In this document: positions 36,232-51,104 of the stretch, piece after piece
Layout: each line of letters begins with the position of its first letter
Position numbering within the stretch: position 1 is the first letter of the stretch
Assembly: GCA_023238725.1 (NCBI GenBank)
Contig: CM041553.1
Coordinates: forward strand, 14,939,001-15,003,000
Direction: 5' to 3'
Source: Scortum barcoo
Lineage: Eukaryota > Chordata > Actinopteri > Centrarchiformes > Terapontidae
DNA: 64,000 nucleotides
Program-made: the position numbers and the translations under genes
Notes under the pieces: generated by a model
What the model saw: the letters and a program-made list of their open reading frames with translations, nothing else
What the model was told of the DNA's origin: nothing
Database searches by the model: none

Positions 36232-39200
36232 GCAGCACCTGAGCACAGAGGAGTTTGATTTTGAATTGGCACTGTTCTTCATGACAGCTTCTCCATCTTT
36301 ATAATAAACCCATTTACACCTGCTCGAGGCTGAGCTCCAACACTCTTTGGGGGTCATGACTCTCCTCAAACTTTTTCAATCTTGGAACATCTGTTTTGGC
36401 TTTCTCGAGCATTGCCTCTGCCAGACTGTGGAGTGTTAAAATTTATGAGAACCCTCAGAGGGAACTGGTTGTTTGTTAGTATACACATTGATTTTCTTTT
36501 CAGGAAACAGCGTGGGGACTAAAGCCAATTGAATGAGTGAGTAATTACGGGAGAAAAGGCCACCCTGTCAAGTGTGGATTTGAACACTGGAAGTTAAGTA
36601 AGACAACAGAAAAAAACATGTCAGGTCAGTTTGATTTAGGTACAACAAAATTAACGTTAGAAAGGCTCCCCCTGGTTTAATGTCTGTTGTTAGTTAGCAA
36701 TCACGGCTAATTTTCATGCCAAACACATGTTTATGTGTGACCAATTGGGTTTCTGTTGCATTTCGCAATAAAGCACAAAAGGCATTTATGAGCAAACAAC
36801 ATCAGACCTGCTGTTATTCTCACTGTAAGATCAGCTTCACTGCATCTTTGGTAAAAACCTGCTATTTGTAATGTAACTGTAATGTAAGTTATATGAAAAA
36901 ACAAAGCATTTAAATAAATGTCTGTTAAGTCACTGTTAGTCAGGCTGAACAAAGAAAGAAAAGGTTGATGAATAGAGATAATGAAACTTGGGAAGTCTAA
37001 AAAAGCACACCTGCAATTATCACTTATTACCACAGGTGATACAAAAGTCAATGCAATATTAAAATCTTCATCATTATAAATTTAAGTACATTTTCCTGAT
37101 TTCATCAGCTGTAGCCATCAACGTTTTCTTTGCCAGTTCGACCATAGAAACTGTTTACTCACAACACTGGCAGAGATGGGAAAAACAGTGTGTTGCATCA
37201 CACACAGGTAAAAAGCGAGTCTGTTGTGTTAAAAGCTGGATCAGGCGCCACAGTGGGTAGTTCGAACACCTTGGGAAAAGACGGTAGTGATCGTGGCTAG
37301 GAGCTATGCAAACAGCTTGGATGTAGGCTGATGTCCAGTTGTGGGGTAGTGGTGGGCGAAATCAGAGACTGTTTGCAGAGCCCTATCTCCATCTCAACTC
37401 GCTGGATTTCTGACAGGCAAACATCCAACGTCCTCCGGGATGAGGGGAGATGGACTCTGTAATATAGTTAACTAGTCAATTGCAAAAGACTACTGAGAGA
37501 GATTTGGCTCAGACTCAAAGACGGAGATGGAGCATAGAGGTTTGGTTGCACCTGTTTGGGTGGGACAAATGGTTCAAGGAAATTAATTGCATAATTTTTG
37601 TATAAATATATCCAAATATTTGCAAGTAAGTCAAACCCAAAATCAGGAAAGTTACAGAAAACTGAATATTTCAAATTTGAAACCTATTTCTAATACTTTT
37701 AGATGCATAGTATTACATGCATAGGACCATAAATTGCATAGGTGGAAAATTTGGGTTTAGCCTACATTTATTGAAAAAAGGGTTAAATGAAGATCTTGTA
37801 GAATATATGTTTAAGTAAAATTTTCAATGCAGAACTTTTATTTGCAACAGAGTTGTTTTACAGTGTGGGATTAGTACTTTTACTTAAGTAAAAGTTTCAT
37901 GATATGAAGCACAATATGACCTGAAATGATAAAGGCTGTAAGGTGGATCCTGCTTATGTGATAGATAGAGGTTTTAAATAAATGATGTCAGTAATGCAAA
38001 AAGTCTTAAGCACTGGTCCATTTTATTTGCTGTTATCAATGGCGGAACGATAGCTTCGTCAGCTTCGTCCAACTTACTCCAAACTGTTGTTGTAAGTGAT
38101 GGTTAAAAACAAAATCTGTGAAAAACAAAAACACTCACAGTATCAAAAATACTGAGTGTGACCGACCTTCCTGTTTCTACTGAGAACGGGAATCATGCTT
38201 TTCGGAGAGCCCACTCACGGGAATGGTCAGATGAATTCCGCTTCAAATAAAATGAACACTCAGTGCTTGAAATGGATATGGGGTCAACAAACAAGTGCTG
38301 TGCTTTGGAGTGCAGCATGTGAATGTGTTTAGCGTGGAATGCAGGATATGCCATGTAAGATTCACAGCCCCGCTTTGATCAGCGCTCACCCTGATTTACA
38401 GGGCCTGGATCGAAGATTTGTGTGCGGTTTTATTGGCGAGAGTAAGTCGAGGATAGCAGCCTCGTAGTTCAAAAGCTGTTTTTTTTGTGCAAAGGTGAGG
38501 GCTATACCGACTTCATGGCCAGATATGTCAAAACAGGTTAGGTATTAGGTATGAAAATGTGTGCCTGTGTGTGGCGAGGGGTCTTGTAGTCATGCTCAGA
38601 AACAATTTGTTGATGTTGACCTCCTTAAATCACTCTCTAGTGCCTGTGTGTGTTTCTTATCACTTCCCCGGGATGAAAACTGAAGCAAACACAATGTGAG
38701 GTCTAGCCTGCTGGAGTGTATGTCCCATCCCAGTGAGATTCTGGTGGGTCGCAGGTACAAAAGTCTATTTGTCCAGGTTAAAACTGGTTTACATTTGTTT
38801 AAAAACTGAAAACTTTTAGACACCTTGATTGCATTTTTAAAAAATAACTGAATATTTATTTTTAGTTAAATGTTCGACCAACATCAGATGTTAAACTTTT
38901 TAATCAGATTTGGCCCAGTTTGATGAATTTTAACTTTGATTCACCAAAACCATGCATACCAGGTGTCCACATTTGCATAATGAAGCAATTAATTTCACAC
39001 AGCTTAAGTCAATGATGTGAATCATGAGTTTGCAGAGGGTGATGACAGCTTGTGTTTCCATTTTGTTCAATGTCTCCACTTTTATTGGGACATCGAGTGT
39101 GACTAACAAACACAGCCTGTGTTTATTTTGCCATGGCCTCTTGGAAGTCAAGAGTAATGAGGACTGTGCATTTTGGGGGCAAGTTGTTTTGTTGCTCAAT

Positions 39201-41358
39201 CAACAATGGAGTGGTTGGTTTCTGTGGTGGCACCTCTGCAACTCTTCATTCCCTCATTGGGAGACTTTGTACTTAATATATCAAAGTATCACAGGGGAGG
39301 ATTTCATTCAGTAGTCCTTTAACAACTTGATTGGCAGTGTTATTCAAACCCCAAAAGATTTTTTCTTTCTTCCTTGTCACTTCATTTGCTGTAAGAATAC
39401 TTGCTTACACGCTTGCTTGTAAACATTTAATAAGATGCTCCATATATATCTCCATCCTCTGTTGCTGTTAACAGATAGGACTCTTGCACTCGCCACGATC
39501 ACAGCAGGAGATCCATTTGTCAAACAGGCAAACCCGATACTAGGCGTCATTGTGCTCCTTTCAACAGCTCCAAACGGTGACACTGCCCCTCCTACTCCTG
39601 AGGGACAAGATTTAACCCCCACCCCGTCCCCATCTCACTGTCATCCCTCATCTCTAAAAGGAGGCTTTGTCACAACGTCTCACTTTGGCAGTTTAACTTG
39701 ATAGTTACCATTGAGTGCTTGTGGGTGGCAAAGGGTACAATTTCCTCTAGCTAGATAATAAACTCCAACAATTACTGGAACCTTCCCATGGTGGATCCAC
39801 AGATCCTTTCTCTATTTGCCTGTCCTTCTGTCCTTGATCTCTCGCTATGTCCATCTATCTTTCTATTATTCAAAACCTATAGCAATCAATCTTTAGTTCC
39901 CTCCCACTGCTCTGTGTTGCAGATAGTGGAATATTCCAAGCAGCCCTACCAGCTATGTTTTAGCTCTACAGCTCTACAGCAAGCGGGAGCCAACCAACTC
40001 TGTAAGCAATCAAGACAATGAGACAAACACATGCAGAGTCCCGAAGTCATGCAAGCCCACTCTTGCTATTTATTTACACCATGAGATGCCCTGGCCTTCA
40101 CTAAACTTCTTCTTCACGCCATGTACACCTAATTGAGCAGACTGTTGACATTACTTTTCAGTCCCTGCTGTAGAGCAGTAATGGAAGCTTCCCTGAGGTC
40201 ATTTCTGTTGCACAAATTGGACAGGGCAGATGAGAATGTTGCTGAATGTTACTGAAATAGTTTCAGATTCCTCTTGGAGAGCCTGTCCACTGCGGCCAAA
40301 GCTGCACTACATTTACTGAAGGTTGCTAGATGGGTGTTCTTTCTCTCTGTTCCTGGCTGGACCAAATTCATTTTAAAAAAAGAACAACTTCATGTACCAT
40401 GGGGAGATCCAAATCCACACTTGTGCCTGATCATGTATTACAGCTAAATGAGCGCATGAGAGCAGAACCTCTGCCAGCCAATTCTGCTTTCTTGTACTTG
40501 AGCAGGCCACTCAGGTGTTTCTGCACATGCAGTAAATGTGTTTGGATTCAATTTACATGTGTGGAGTGTCATTAATCAAGCTAAGAAATTTCTTGTAAAA
40601 TAACAGCAAGCTGTGGGTGTTTATAAGAGAGGAAATGGTGAAGCATGAACCGGGAGCATCGAAAGGGCAAGACCACACAACACCATGATGAAATCTGTTA
40701 ATTATTACCTTGTGGATGTTCTACTTTAGCCAGAAAGCTAATGGTTCCATAAGTACAGTGAAGAGGGAGAACGTGGACGTCCTTGTCTCACACCCCTGTG
40801 TTAAACAAAACGTTGGATGTGGTGATGACCATACACCGGATGAGATTTAAATCAGTTTAAGTAATGACTCACCAAATCCAAATTTGCAAAAGAAGAATTA
40901 CCAGCTAACTGCTAGTCGAGAAATTATATTCCAATACTTAATTTTTGATTGAATTAGAGCTGCAAAGCTGAGTTTGCAAGATTGTCAGAAGGGTTTTGAC
41001 TCAACATTATTACTGTTTTTAATTCTGTATAATTGTACAAAGCTTGAAAATATTAAATGACAATTAAGATTTTAGTTTTAAAATAGACTAAGCAAGAAAA
41101 ACAAACCAAAGTTATGTTTTCTAAGCTGCGTCACTATTCTGACACCACACCACTGTGGTGTCAAAAACTGCAGCAGGGGATCACATGTGTGGTCCAAACT
41201 CAAGGTATGTGTTCATGGGAAAAGTGCGAAGGGCAGACAAGTCCTTATGCAAGTGAGTGTGATGCACACTGGAACCATTTATATTTCAGTTTTCTTTCAC
41301 CAATCATATTCTTCCTGTCTCTTTTCCCTCCACCTGCGATTTTCCCGCCTCCCCCAGT

Positions 41359-41393
41359 GCACACACAAACCCACGCACACACACACACACACA
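41359..41393. repeat. CA-rich microsatellite
   Basis: Imperfect then perfect CA dinucleotides. Confidence 0.9.
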
Positions 41394-41739
41394 ATTTTGC
41401 ACACTCTCCCTGGAGGGCGATCCTTTACCAGGCTTCCCTCACTCTCTCTGAGCAGTGTGCTCAGTGGAGACAAGAACATGAATGAACGACCTGGAAATCT
41501 CACTGTTTCAAATGACAGGTGTGCGGAAGTGGAGCTGCAAGCCTGCCCATTATGCTTCCCAAGATTCATTCACTAAAAAAAAAGAAAAAAAGAAAGACAA
41601 ACGTACATGGGGAGAGGGAGGACAGAGGTATGGCCCCACCCAGCCCGCTCATCCTCCCACCCCCACACCAGGGACTCCACTAACGTGACATCATGTCTCT
41701 GTCACAGAGCAGACTGCATTGTTGTCAGTGGCTGGCTCT

Positions 41740-42172
41740 AACCTTCTGCTTTCCCTCTCCCTCCCTCCTCTCTTCCGCTCCCTCATGCTCTTTTTTTTCC
41801 TTCTCCCTCTCTCCCCTTGTCCTCCTCTCTTTTTGTTTTGTTTTCACGAACAACAAAGGGACGCCAGAGTCAAGGCTGGAGACATCCTTCCTCTCTCTGG
41901 CTATTTAGAAAGACAGCCCTCCCCCCCCCACCTCACCCACCACTTGTATAGACAACACACAGACACACATATATACAGACACTCAAACCTGCACACACAC
42001 AGACACACACACAGAGGACCTTTGGCTGCGCCCACAGCTTTACATTGGCTTCTAATTTCCTTTTACAGCAATGCCCATGTGCACACCGTGAAGCAGCCCG
42101 CCATGATTCCCTCCTCTCTCATACACACAAACACACACATACAGACACACTCGTAACACACTCGTAACCGCA
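41740..42172. repeat. Polypyrimidine tract followed by CA-rich arrays
   Basis: About 41740-41850 is almost entirely C/T on the + strand. From 41945 to 42020 and 42120 to 42172 there are imperfect ACACAC/ACAGAC arrays, separated by about 100 nt of mixed sequence. No gene is visible. Confidence 0.85.
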
Positions 42173-45100
42173 AAACTGGCGACCAACCCATCATTTATCA
42201 ACGACTCGCTGGGAGGTTTTCTCACAGACACTGGAGGTGACGTCCCACTCGCTTCTTGATTAACTGCTACCACCCAGATTCATTTACCATAACTGATAGG
42301 GAGTGAGGTCCTGTGTGGGCTGGTTCACTTGTGGAAAACTTCACCTAAAATGTTCAGATTGCGATTTTTTTTATGTTGTATTACATAACATTTGGTTTTT
42401 ATCTATCATTGCCACAATGGTTTCAACATCCAATACCCCAAAGAAAAAAAACGAAACCATCAAAGGTACTACGGAGCTAAGATTAATGGCAAGACATGTT
42501 CTGTAGATGTAACTATACTGAAGGCACCATGCTGTATTTATGATTTGGTCCATTATGTATATTTCATTACTCTTCTTTTTATGTGCTGTATGTTCTTTTG
42601 TTCTCTATCAGCCTGGAGTCACAGCAAGTGCTGCCATGTATCATCAGAGGTCACGGCACTTGTCAGAGGGAGTGATTTATACTCATCTGAAATGCTTCTC
42701 CCTGTAGGCGTCCGACTGTGTTTGAACTCCCCACAATACAAAAGTTAGCTGCCTGATATGCCTGAGTGCAAGTCTGTTTGAAGTATTTGGGCTTCACTTG
42801 TTGTATGACATATTGCTTCAATCAGCTGCAGCGCACGATCACTATGACGCTCCTAATCGAGTGGCTGAAATTAAGCTCTTTTCTCACTCCAGAATGCATT
42901 TGCCTCTGTTTTCACTTTTGGAAATACTGAGAGATGTTAAGTGGGCTGATTATGACTCCTGAGCTCAAATGGGTCATTTACTCTGTTCTTGAAATCCACC
43001 TTTTCGGTTTCACAATAAATAAAGGCCCATTTAGAGGTATTATTGACACCCCGTGGTACAGGACCAGAAACAACATAATCTGTTTATCCAGCGCGGCCAA
43101 GCAAGAGGTCTGTGTTCTACTGCAGCAATGTAGTCCTTGGCAGGTAAACAGATCTTTTATCAGAAACCAAATCCTACACTGTCATAACAAATTAACAACT
43201 CCCCCCCCCCCAAGACATTTTATGGGATATCCATAGTGACTGACGCAAGATTTTCTGGAACAAATGATCGCACAGGCAGAGCTGTGCATGTGCTGGGTCA
43301 TTAGGAATACTCCTCATATGCTACATTAAAGAGATTCACTGACTTTGCACTTTGCCATGCATCGGACATGAATGAGAAATGAGACCTGAGCCATTCGTAC
43401 GATAGAGTCATCTAATGTTTTGTTTGGAAAAAATGGTGCAATGAGGTGTTTTTCGTACGTGCATGGATCTCTGCATATTATTAATGAAGCTTTGGTGTTT
43501 TCCTCTAGTAACTTTACCCATGCATAACCATGCAGAATGATTGCTTTCCTTTGCTTTGGCACTGTATACCTGACAGACCTGATTACTCTTGAGTCAGATG
43601 TTGCAAGATTATATTGTGCATGTGTTCGGATATCTGTTTCACAGTGTCCTGATAAAGGCCCGATGGGGATTAAAAGTCAGCCCTCATGTTAAATGAACTC
43701 GTTTGGTACAGTTAAAAGTCCTTTGGCTTTTGTTGCAGTCTTTGTTCACTAAAGAGAAAATCAACCCTGACAAATCACACTGTGACCGTCAGAATGGCTG
43801 CATACTTGGGGTCTTCTCAGTGTCATCATCAGTACTCATCAGTAACCAATCCTTGTTTGGGTTTCAGGGGGTTTTGTGTTGTTTTATACTGGACTGCATA
43901 AAACTCATTGTATAACACAGTGTTTAAAATGATGTGATTAATACATTTGAACTGAAATAATATCTCCATGCCAATAATGTAAGCCAGTTTGAACATACAG
44001 TACATCCTTGGCTTGATGGATGTCAGAAATCAATGTTGGTGTCAGTATTTTTGCAAAAGTCATGTTGTTCCAAAAAGCCTGATGTAATACTATAATTTGC
44101 TTATTGTTTTTCCACAATACTTCTCACATAAGGTTGAAAATCAAAAGAGTCATTTTTGTCAAAGTGTTGACTTTCAGAACATTTATTGTTTCATTGTCGC
44201 ATATTACTTGATTGAGAACCAAAACATCTGCATAAAAAACCCTGTAATCACACACTTGTATATTTGCATTAAGAGTTACTGCTTTGATTATATTTGTGCT
44301 CTCTATTTTCGCTTCCCAAATGATATCACTCACTTTCCAAACATCTTTGGAGGAGAATGGAAAGGAAATAAATATTTAATGACAGCTTGAATAGTTTTGA
44401 GGTTCAAAAGGATAAAATGTACATGTCAGCCCCACCAAAACCCTTTGATGAAGTTATTGGTAGTTTGACTCTGGTTTCCTAGTGTGTGATTCATAAGGGG
44501 AATTTCACTCTGGGCCTGGGTGTTTTCAAAAGGGCTTTCATATTAATATGTAAGGTGGAGCCCAATCAAAACCATTTTGCCTCTTGCTCTCCACTTCTGT
44601 CTTGTTTAACAGCTCAGAAACACAATAGATAATTCGTAGCTAAATCAAAGCCTGCTTGGCAATTTCTTGGCAGTAGGCTAAAAAAACACAGCCCAGATGT
44701 AAAATGTTGCAAAGCCAAGCTGCTCAGTGATTCAAACAATGATTCAACCATCAGTCAGTGGCAGTCTCACCATCCACCAAGTCCTCAGGTGAAACGGGTA
44801 ATACGAAGTGATGACAGTTGTTGTAAGTGACCCCTAACTTTTCATAGTTTCTTTTTCATGTCACGACCCCATTGACCATCAACTGATACACTTGGCCAAA
44901 GGCCCCTTCCAAAAGCCTCGTCGGTCCAGCTGTCTCCTCAGGCCATGAGTGACTCCTGAGACAAACCCACTATACTCACCCAACTCCAATTATTATATCA
45001 GGTCTCCAGGCTTTTGTTTTGAGGCTTTGAAGGATGTTTTTTTGTATTTGTTTGAGAAATTATGGGTGTCCGGTCTGCAAAGAGGGGGAAAAAAATTACC

Positions 45101-46823
45101 TGGGATAGAAAATAGAGCGACCACAATGCTTTCACAATGCTTTTTGCTTCTCCTTTCTCTTACCAATTCCTCATGGTGCAACCTGACTCCCCTTCTATTT
45201 TAGCTGTGCGTTTATCTAAGCGTCTCCATGGGACAGGCTGATGTGATTCTTTAGTGGACATCCTTTCAGGGTTCCAGTATGAGAAAAAAAAAAGGATTCC
45301 CATGCAATCTACTCTTCTTACACCAACAACTGGCCTATACACACAACACACTCAGTTACACACACAGGAATGTATATAAATACTGCCTATGTCCCATAAA
45401 CTTTTCTTTAAGTAGTGATAAAGTGATAAAATAAGAGGAACATGTGAACATGTGATCATACAAACAGGAAACAAAAAACCAAATCCTTTAAATCAAAATG
45501 TTTAATATTAATACACAACCAGTTAAGGCAAATTAAAATTAACCTGTGATTATTTTTCTTGTAAAATTTGTTTGATGACTTTCTGTATGTTTTCGTGCCC
45601 TGTCTCATCTTTCTCTTGGGATTCAGCACATTGGACAGCTCAGATTTTAAGTGCTTGGCTTTGCCTCAGTGACATAATCCTAAACATTTGTTCACACATA
45701 CACATTGTCTTACATTATATGCAAATAATTTGCTTTAAAGCTAATCCTTTAAAGTTCTCAAGTACAAGAACCATGAAAACTGTTCCCCATTCTCTCCCGA
45801 GGCAAATAAGCTACAGTTGTCTTATAATTGGTTCAGAATTGATTTTATAGGCATATTTAATCTACATCTGATGGAAGGAGCCAGCAATAGTCTGTTTATC
45901 AGGGGAAAAGATTTGCATGTCTTTGTCATTTTGTGGAGTAATGAGCCTTTATGGAGCTCCATTTATCCCTGTGACTGTTTTTGTTTACTCCTGTAACATA
46001 ATCTGAGGCCTCCCGTGAGATAAGATCAGCGAAGGGGATGGCTTTATACTCGCTTGTGACACTGAGCAAATCTCTCAATCAACTGCTGGACGATAAGGCA
46101 GACCTGACTGACTGGCTTTAACTGATGGACACTACACTGGATTCAGGGCCTGAGATTTATAATGGCAGATCCTAAATCAATTGGCTGCACTTCAGATTGT
46201 GAGGTTGATGGAGGCACTGTGGTAGTTTGGCGTGCCACTTGTGGGTTTCAGTGTTGAGAGACAAGACTAATAAGAGCCTATTGTTGTGCTTTAGTGCCTC
46301 TGGGAGGCTGCACCTTATCACAGTGGTGGTTTGAGGTATACTCAAAGCAGATATATTGTTAAACATGCTCACTTACTTTGGTTTATGCTAACATTTGCTA
46401 AGTATCAATGAATAACAAATACTAAATCCAAAAACTGCCAAATATTGCGGAGACAGACATTTTCACCAAAGTCATCAGGATTATCTGGTAACCCCTCAAT
46501 GTCTGTACAAAATGCTTTGCCTGTCCATCCAGTGGATGTTGAATTGTTTCACTGGTGCCATCCCAATCGTCTGGAAAATGGTTCAATAGTCAGACAACCC
46601 ATTTCTTTGAAAATACACACTCCTGCAGTAAGCTACATAGCGCCACTGTGCGTACAATTCAGCCATGTGCTTTTGTTTGTAAGAGAAACTAACCTTAACC
46701 ATAAGCCCTTAAGACGAACAGACATGTTTTCCTCATGGATGCACATGGGTGATTGTTTGGAGCATTGAGTGGTGTAGTTGGAAAGTTCTTTCTGAGCAAT
46801 GGGAATTTGTTTTAAGCATAGCA

Positions 46824-46893
46824 GGCGGTCGGACAGATGGGTAGTCGGACCAATGGGCCATTTTTCGGACACTGGGCCGTCGGACTAATGGAG
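46824..46893 (+). repeat. Degenerate tandem repeat with four CGGAC cores
   Basis: CGGAC occurs at 46830, 46846, 46866 and 46881, most copies preceded by GT and followed a few bases later by ATGG or TGGG (for example GTCGGACCAATGGGC and GTCGGACTAATGGAG). The unit is about 15-20 nt. Confidence 0.7.
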
Positions 46894-47216
46894 CGTTAGA
46901 ATAATGTGCAGTCCCCGTTTCACTGGGTAAGTGAGAACTTTGACTGTCCACTGGGGAATATAAGTGCGTACATTTCATGGCAATCCATAACACAGTTGTT
47001 GAGATATTTAATTCCCGGCACTGAGCATCCAACAGACGTAACTGTCTGTTTTAGTTCAAGACAGCATGTGAGAAGATTGTTCCTGAAAAGTGAGTGCTGC
47101 CTCACCACTGAGTGAGAAAGCTGTCAGACACAGTCATAGCCAAGTGTTTTTCCAGTCAGGGGTGTCATCACAGCCCACCGTGCCCCTCTTGGCTGCTGAG
47201 TGGCCTTTGTAACCAG

Positions 47217-47247
47217 GACACACACACACACAAAGAGAGAGAGAGCA
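47217..47247. repeat. (CA)n then (GA)n compound microsatellite
   Basis: Short CA run directly followed by AAAGAGAGAGAGAG. Confidence 0.95.
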
Positions 47248-50200
47248 GTGAGTCAGCGGCATAGTTCAGGTGTGTTTTTTTGGGGGTCTACAGTTCAGCC
47301 CTTTGGTCTGACTATTAGGAGACGTTGAAGTCATTCCACTCAGTATTTCCATTGTCTGATGTTGTGTTACTAGAGTGATACAGAGCTTGTGTGAGTGGTC
47401 CCCAAAATACTTTGGCAGAGCTTGTTTACATTAGTCACAGCTGCTGACCTGTACACAGTTGAAAAGCAGTGATATTTAAAACGGAATCACCTGCTCCACA
47501 TCTGAAACACATTAATGGTTTAATAATATTAATAATGAAATAACATATGGGCCATTTGAGCTCACATAACAGTATGAAACCCATGCCCTGTTCTCAATGT
47601 CAGACATATCCAGTTTGTCAAACATGCCTGCATATTTCTGGGATATAAAAGGTTAGCCTCGTCTCAGTCTAGTTTACAGTTTGATTGTGTGCATGTGTGG
47701 TTATTTAGTGATTCAGTGCCAGGATGTCAAAACCCTACATCAGCACTTCCCCTCATGTCCATGAACGAGGGGGTTTTCCCCAAAATTCTATGGGCAAATA
47801 AACCAAATCAGCAACCATTAAAACAGGAACATTATATCCGATGTGGCAACTACAGTAAGGACTGTGGGCACCAATAAATGCATGTCTTTGTTGTTTATAC
47901 CTAAAACAGCTGCTCCGCTGAGCGCACCGCATGTTATTCAAGACAAAGTTAGATTACATGGTGCTTTTCACTAATATCACAATATCACTTGTCCGCATAT
48001 GGTAATTGACTGCATGTACACTCCATCTGCTTTCATGTGACTTGGACTTTGTCCTCAAACAAAATCCCTGACAGAGCTTAGAAAGGTAAACCGATCTCAT
48101 TCTCTGAATAATAATACATTATAAGACAACAACCACAGTGAAACAAGAGCTCCTTGTCCAACTCTCACTCTGTAAATCAAATAATTGTGTACCAGTTCAC
48201 GAGGTATAAAATTACCCTTACCCTATAGTTCTGACTGTCATCCTCCATCATACCCAAGGACCCAACACCATAACTGGTGGCATACAAATTCAGTCATAAT
48301 GTTATAAGTAGGCCTTTTAACAGGCAAGAAGCCATAAACCAAAACAGGTGAAGGGTCTCAACTTCAAGCCTTAATTTGTCCAAAAAAGCTCTCATTCACA
48401 TCTCCCTTCCTTGTTATCTTGGGTTTCACCTGTGGATGCAGGGGACAGTGGTGTCCTTGTTTGATTCTAATCACGGTCCTCACCTCAAAACTTTCCCCCT
48501 GGGAACTTCCCTCCTCCCCCTCTGAGGGGCTGACTGACTCATTAAGTGTCAAGGAAAATTAAGGCAAGCCAGAGCTGTCTGCGAGGGCAAAGCTCCGCCA
48601 GAGTCTCACTGGAGACTCTCTCTGTCAATTGTCTTATCTTCTTTGGCATGTAGAAGTGTCTCCGCAGGCCTGTTGACTGGTGAAAGATGAATGAGCTCAT
48701 CAAGACGCTACACCCCCTGAGCAGACATTAGTCTGGGGTCAGTTTTGTGTGAGGTGTTTTATTTTTAGCCCAGAATGGGTTACCAAGCTGGTCTGTGATC
48801 TGTGCTGACAAATATAGCCCTCACAAAATGTTTTGAGTTATAGTGTTTCTCAGCCATCTCCTAAGACAAATGAGGTTATGACAGTGAAGGGTGCAATTCA
48901 AAACACATGTCTCAGCAGCCTTTTCCTTTTTCATTCTTTGGCAACAGGTCCAGTAATTAGGGAGGCTAACCACATCCTTATTTACTCAGTTCTGATAGAG
49001 TTTTTTATAACTCAAATTTCTGTTTCCAATATAGACTTTCATCACTTTTGCTCATTGATAAGAAATAGATGGCAAGATGTACCAGCCCGGCATGGATCAG
49101 TATCGTAAATGGATCAGATAAGCACAAACAAAGCATTTTCCTTAGAAGGATAATTATACAGTCATATAATACTTCCTCCTCCTCTGCATCCTCTTTGCTG
49201 CAGCAATGAATGATTCTGCATGAGTAGGACTTTCTTTCTGCCACTTCAAATTGGCTTAAATGTCAACAGAGAAAAAAAGGCAATTCACCATACTAAAGGT
49301 CAGCTCAATCAAGCACATTTAACTCCTCAATGAAACACACAAAGCCTATTCTTTGTGTGCCGGGCATGGTAATTCAGTGGTGGGGTTCTGCCCTCCTGTG
49401 GTCAGTGCAGCAACTCTCAAGGTGTCTCAGAGGTACAATGAGTTTTCCTGTTCAGTGGTGTCTGCTTTTGCACTCTGTGACAATTATCTCTGGAGACAAA
49501 GACCCTTTGGTTGCGTTTGGTTTAAAATGTTCACTTTGTTTTGAGGCATTCAGTCCGTCAGCACAAATTTCTTAGAAGACCTTTTGACATACATTTTATC
49601 AATAAAACAGTGCATGTCTCTATTGTACAAATGGCTCTAATGTGATCATTTGAGCGTCAAGGTTTATTGTCAACCACTGGAAGGAGTATACAAAACATTC
49701 TAGTCTCACTGCTTCACTTACTGTCTTTCTTAGCTGTCAGCCACGTCTCATGGTCTTTATTTGCACTGAAGTGTCACCGTTGTGTGTGGAACCTCAATGA
49801 GATAAAGCAGCTCCTATCCATGAATAAAGGAACGTTTATTTTACATTTAGAAATGATCATCATGACGTTTTCACATCATCTTAACATCCATGTTTTCATG
49901 ACAACTGGGCACCTCCATCCACCACCAGCTGAGGAAGCTCCTGTGATTGTGAATGGACATATCCAAGGTCAAGAATGAGCTCTTAAATCTCAGTACTATT
50001 TCAGCTTGGACCGGTCAGGCAATGTGACACAGACTGAGGAGAGCCCACAGCTGTTTCCTTTGGATTTAAGCATTATATTAGTCTGCACTGCTCCCCAGGA
50101 ATTTCTATCTTTTGTGATTCCCGCGGTTGTCTCATTGTTGCCTGACAAGCTGGGGTCTGGTGACAGAAAAGTCACAGCAATTAAGTAACAACTCAAGACA

Positions 50201-51104
50201 GCGTGCAGGAGTTTGTCCACCAGTGCCACCAGCTGAAATCGTATTGGCTCTTCAGATTTCTACCAAAACAATCACTTCACTCAGACGAGATACAGCGATG
50301 TTGGCTCCTATGCGAGCAGAGCTTTAAAGTGTCTAGAAGGGCCCATAATATGGATAATAGATTTCCTCCAGCTGAAATAGAAGCTTGGATAATTTTGTTC
50401 ATTGTGAACACTGGCGAAGCATGAAACCACACACAGAGGAGCATGCAAGAGCTGCTCTTTCAACTCCAGCCAAGATATGTCCATGGAGGTTTGTCTATCC
50501 CTCAGCACTCTCTTCAGTTTTTTCCATCCAAAACATGTTTCCTCCCATCTACTGCTATTATTGAAACAAAGCTGTTGATTATTTTAATTTGTAGGCTGTT
50601 TGTTTATTGGTGATCCGATCCAAATTCTGATTGCTCACATTTAACAAATTTTCCATTGTGCAACAACCATCTATACCACGATGGAGTGTGGCAGCATATT
50701 ATGTTGCCATCAGAAGAGTTGATTTTACTCTCATTCATAAACCCCAAATTTCAGATTTACACTTTAGGCTTAGTGACAATGAAACAGTTTGGTGTCACGA
50801 TCAGGCAAATGAATCCATTAAAAGTGATAAACGATGTGCGTGATGCATGATGGTTGTTCGGTGAGTCCTGGAACTCAAATGATCTGGGAGTTTAAGTGCA
50901 GAGGTGAACAAGAGAAGGGCTTTTATGGTGAAGATGGAGTTTTAATGGACTGATGCACATGTACAGTGTTCATATTCACTCAAACCTGAGCAGAGTCACA
51001 GTGGATACACTAAGATCAGCAGCAGCACAGATCGCTTCATGTCTGCAAGTGACACTCAATCGGCTGTGTTATTAATAAGCACAAAAGCAGAGTGTTTACT
51101 CACT

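Noticed and set aside
41114..41576. Overlapping 120-130-codon frames
   Set aside because: They run through CA microsatellite sequence (Thr/His repeats) and lack any domain.
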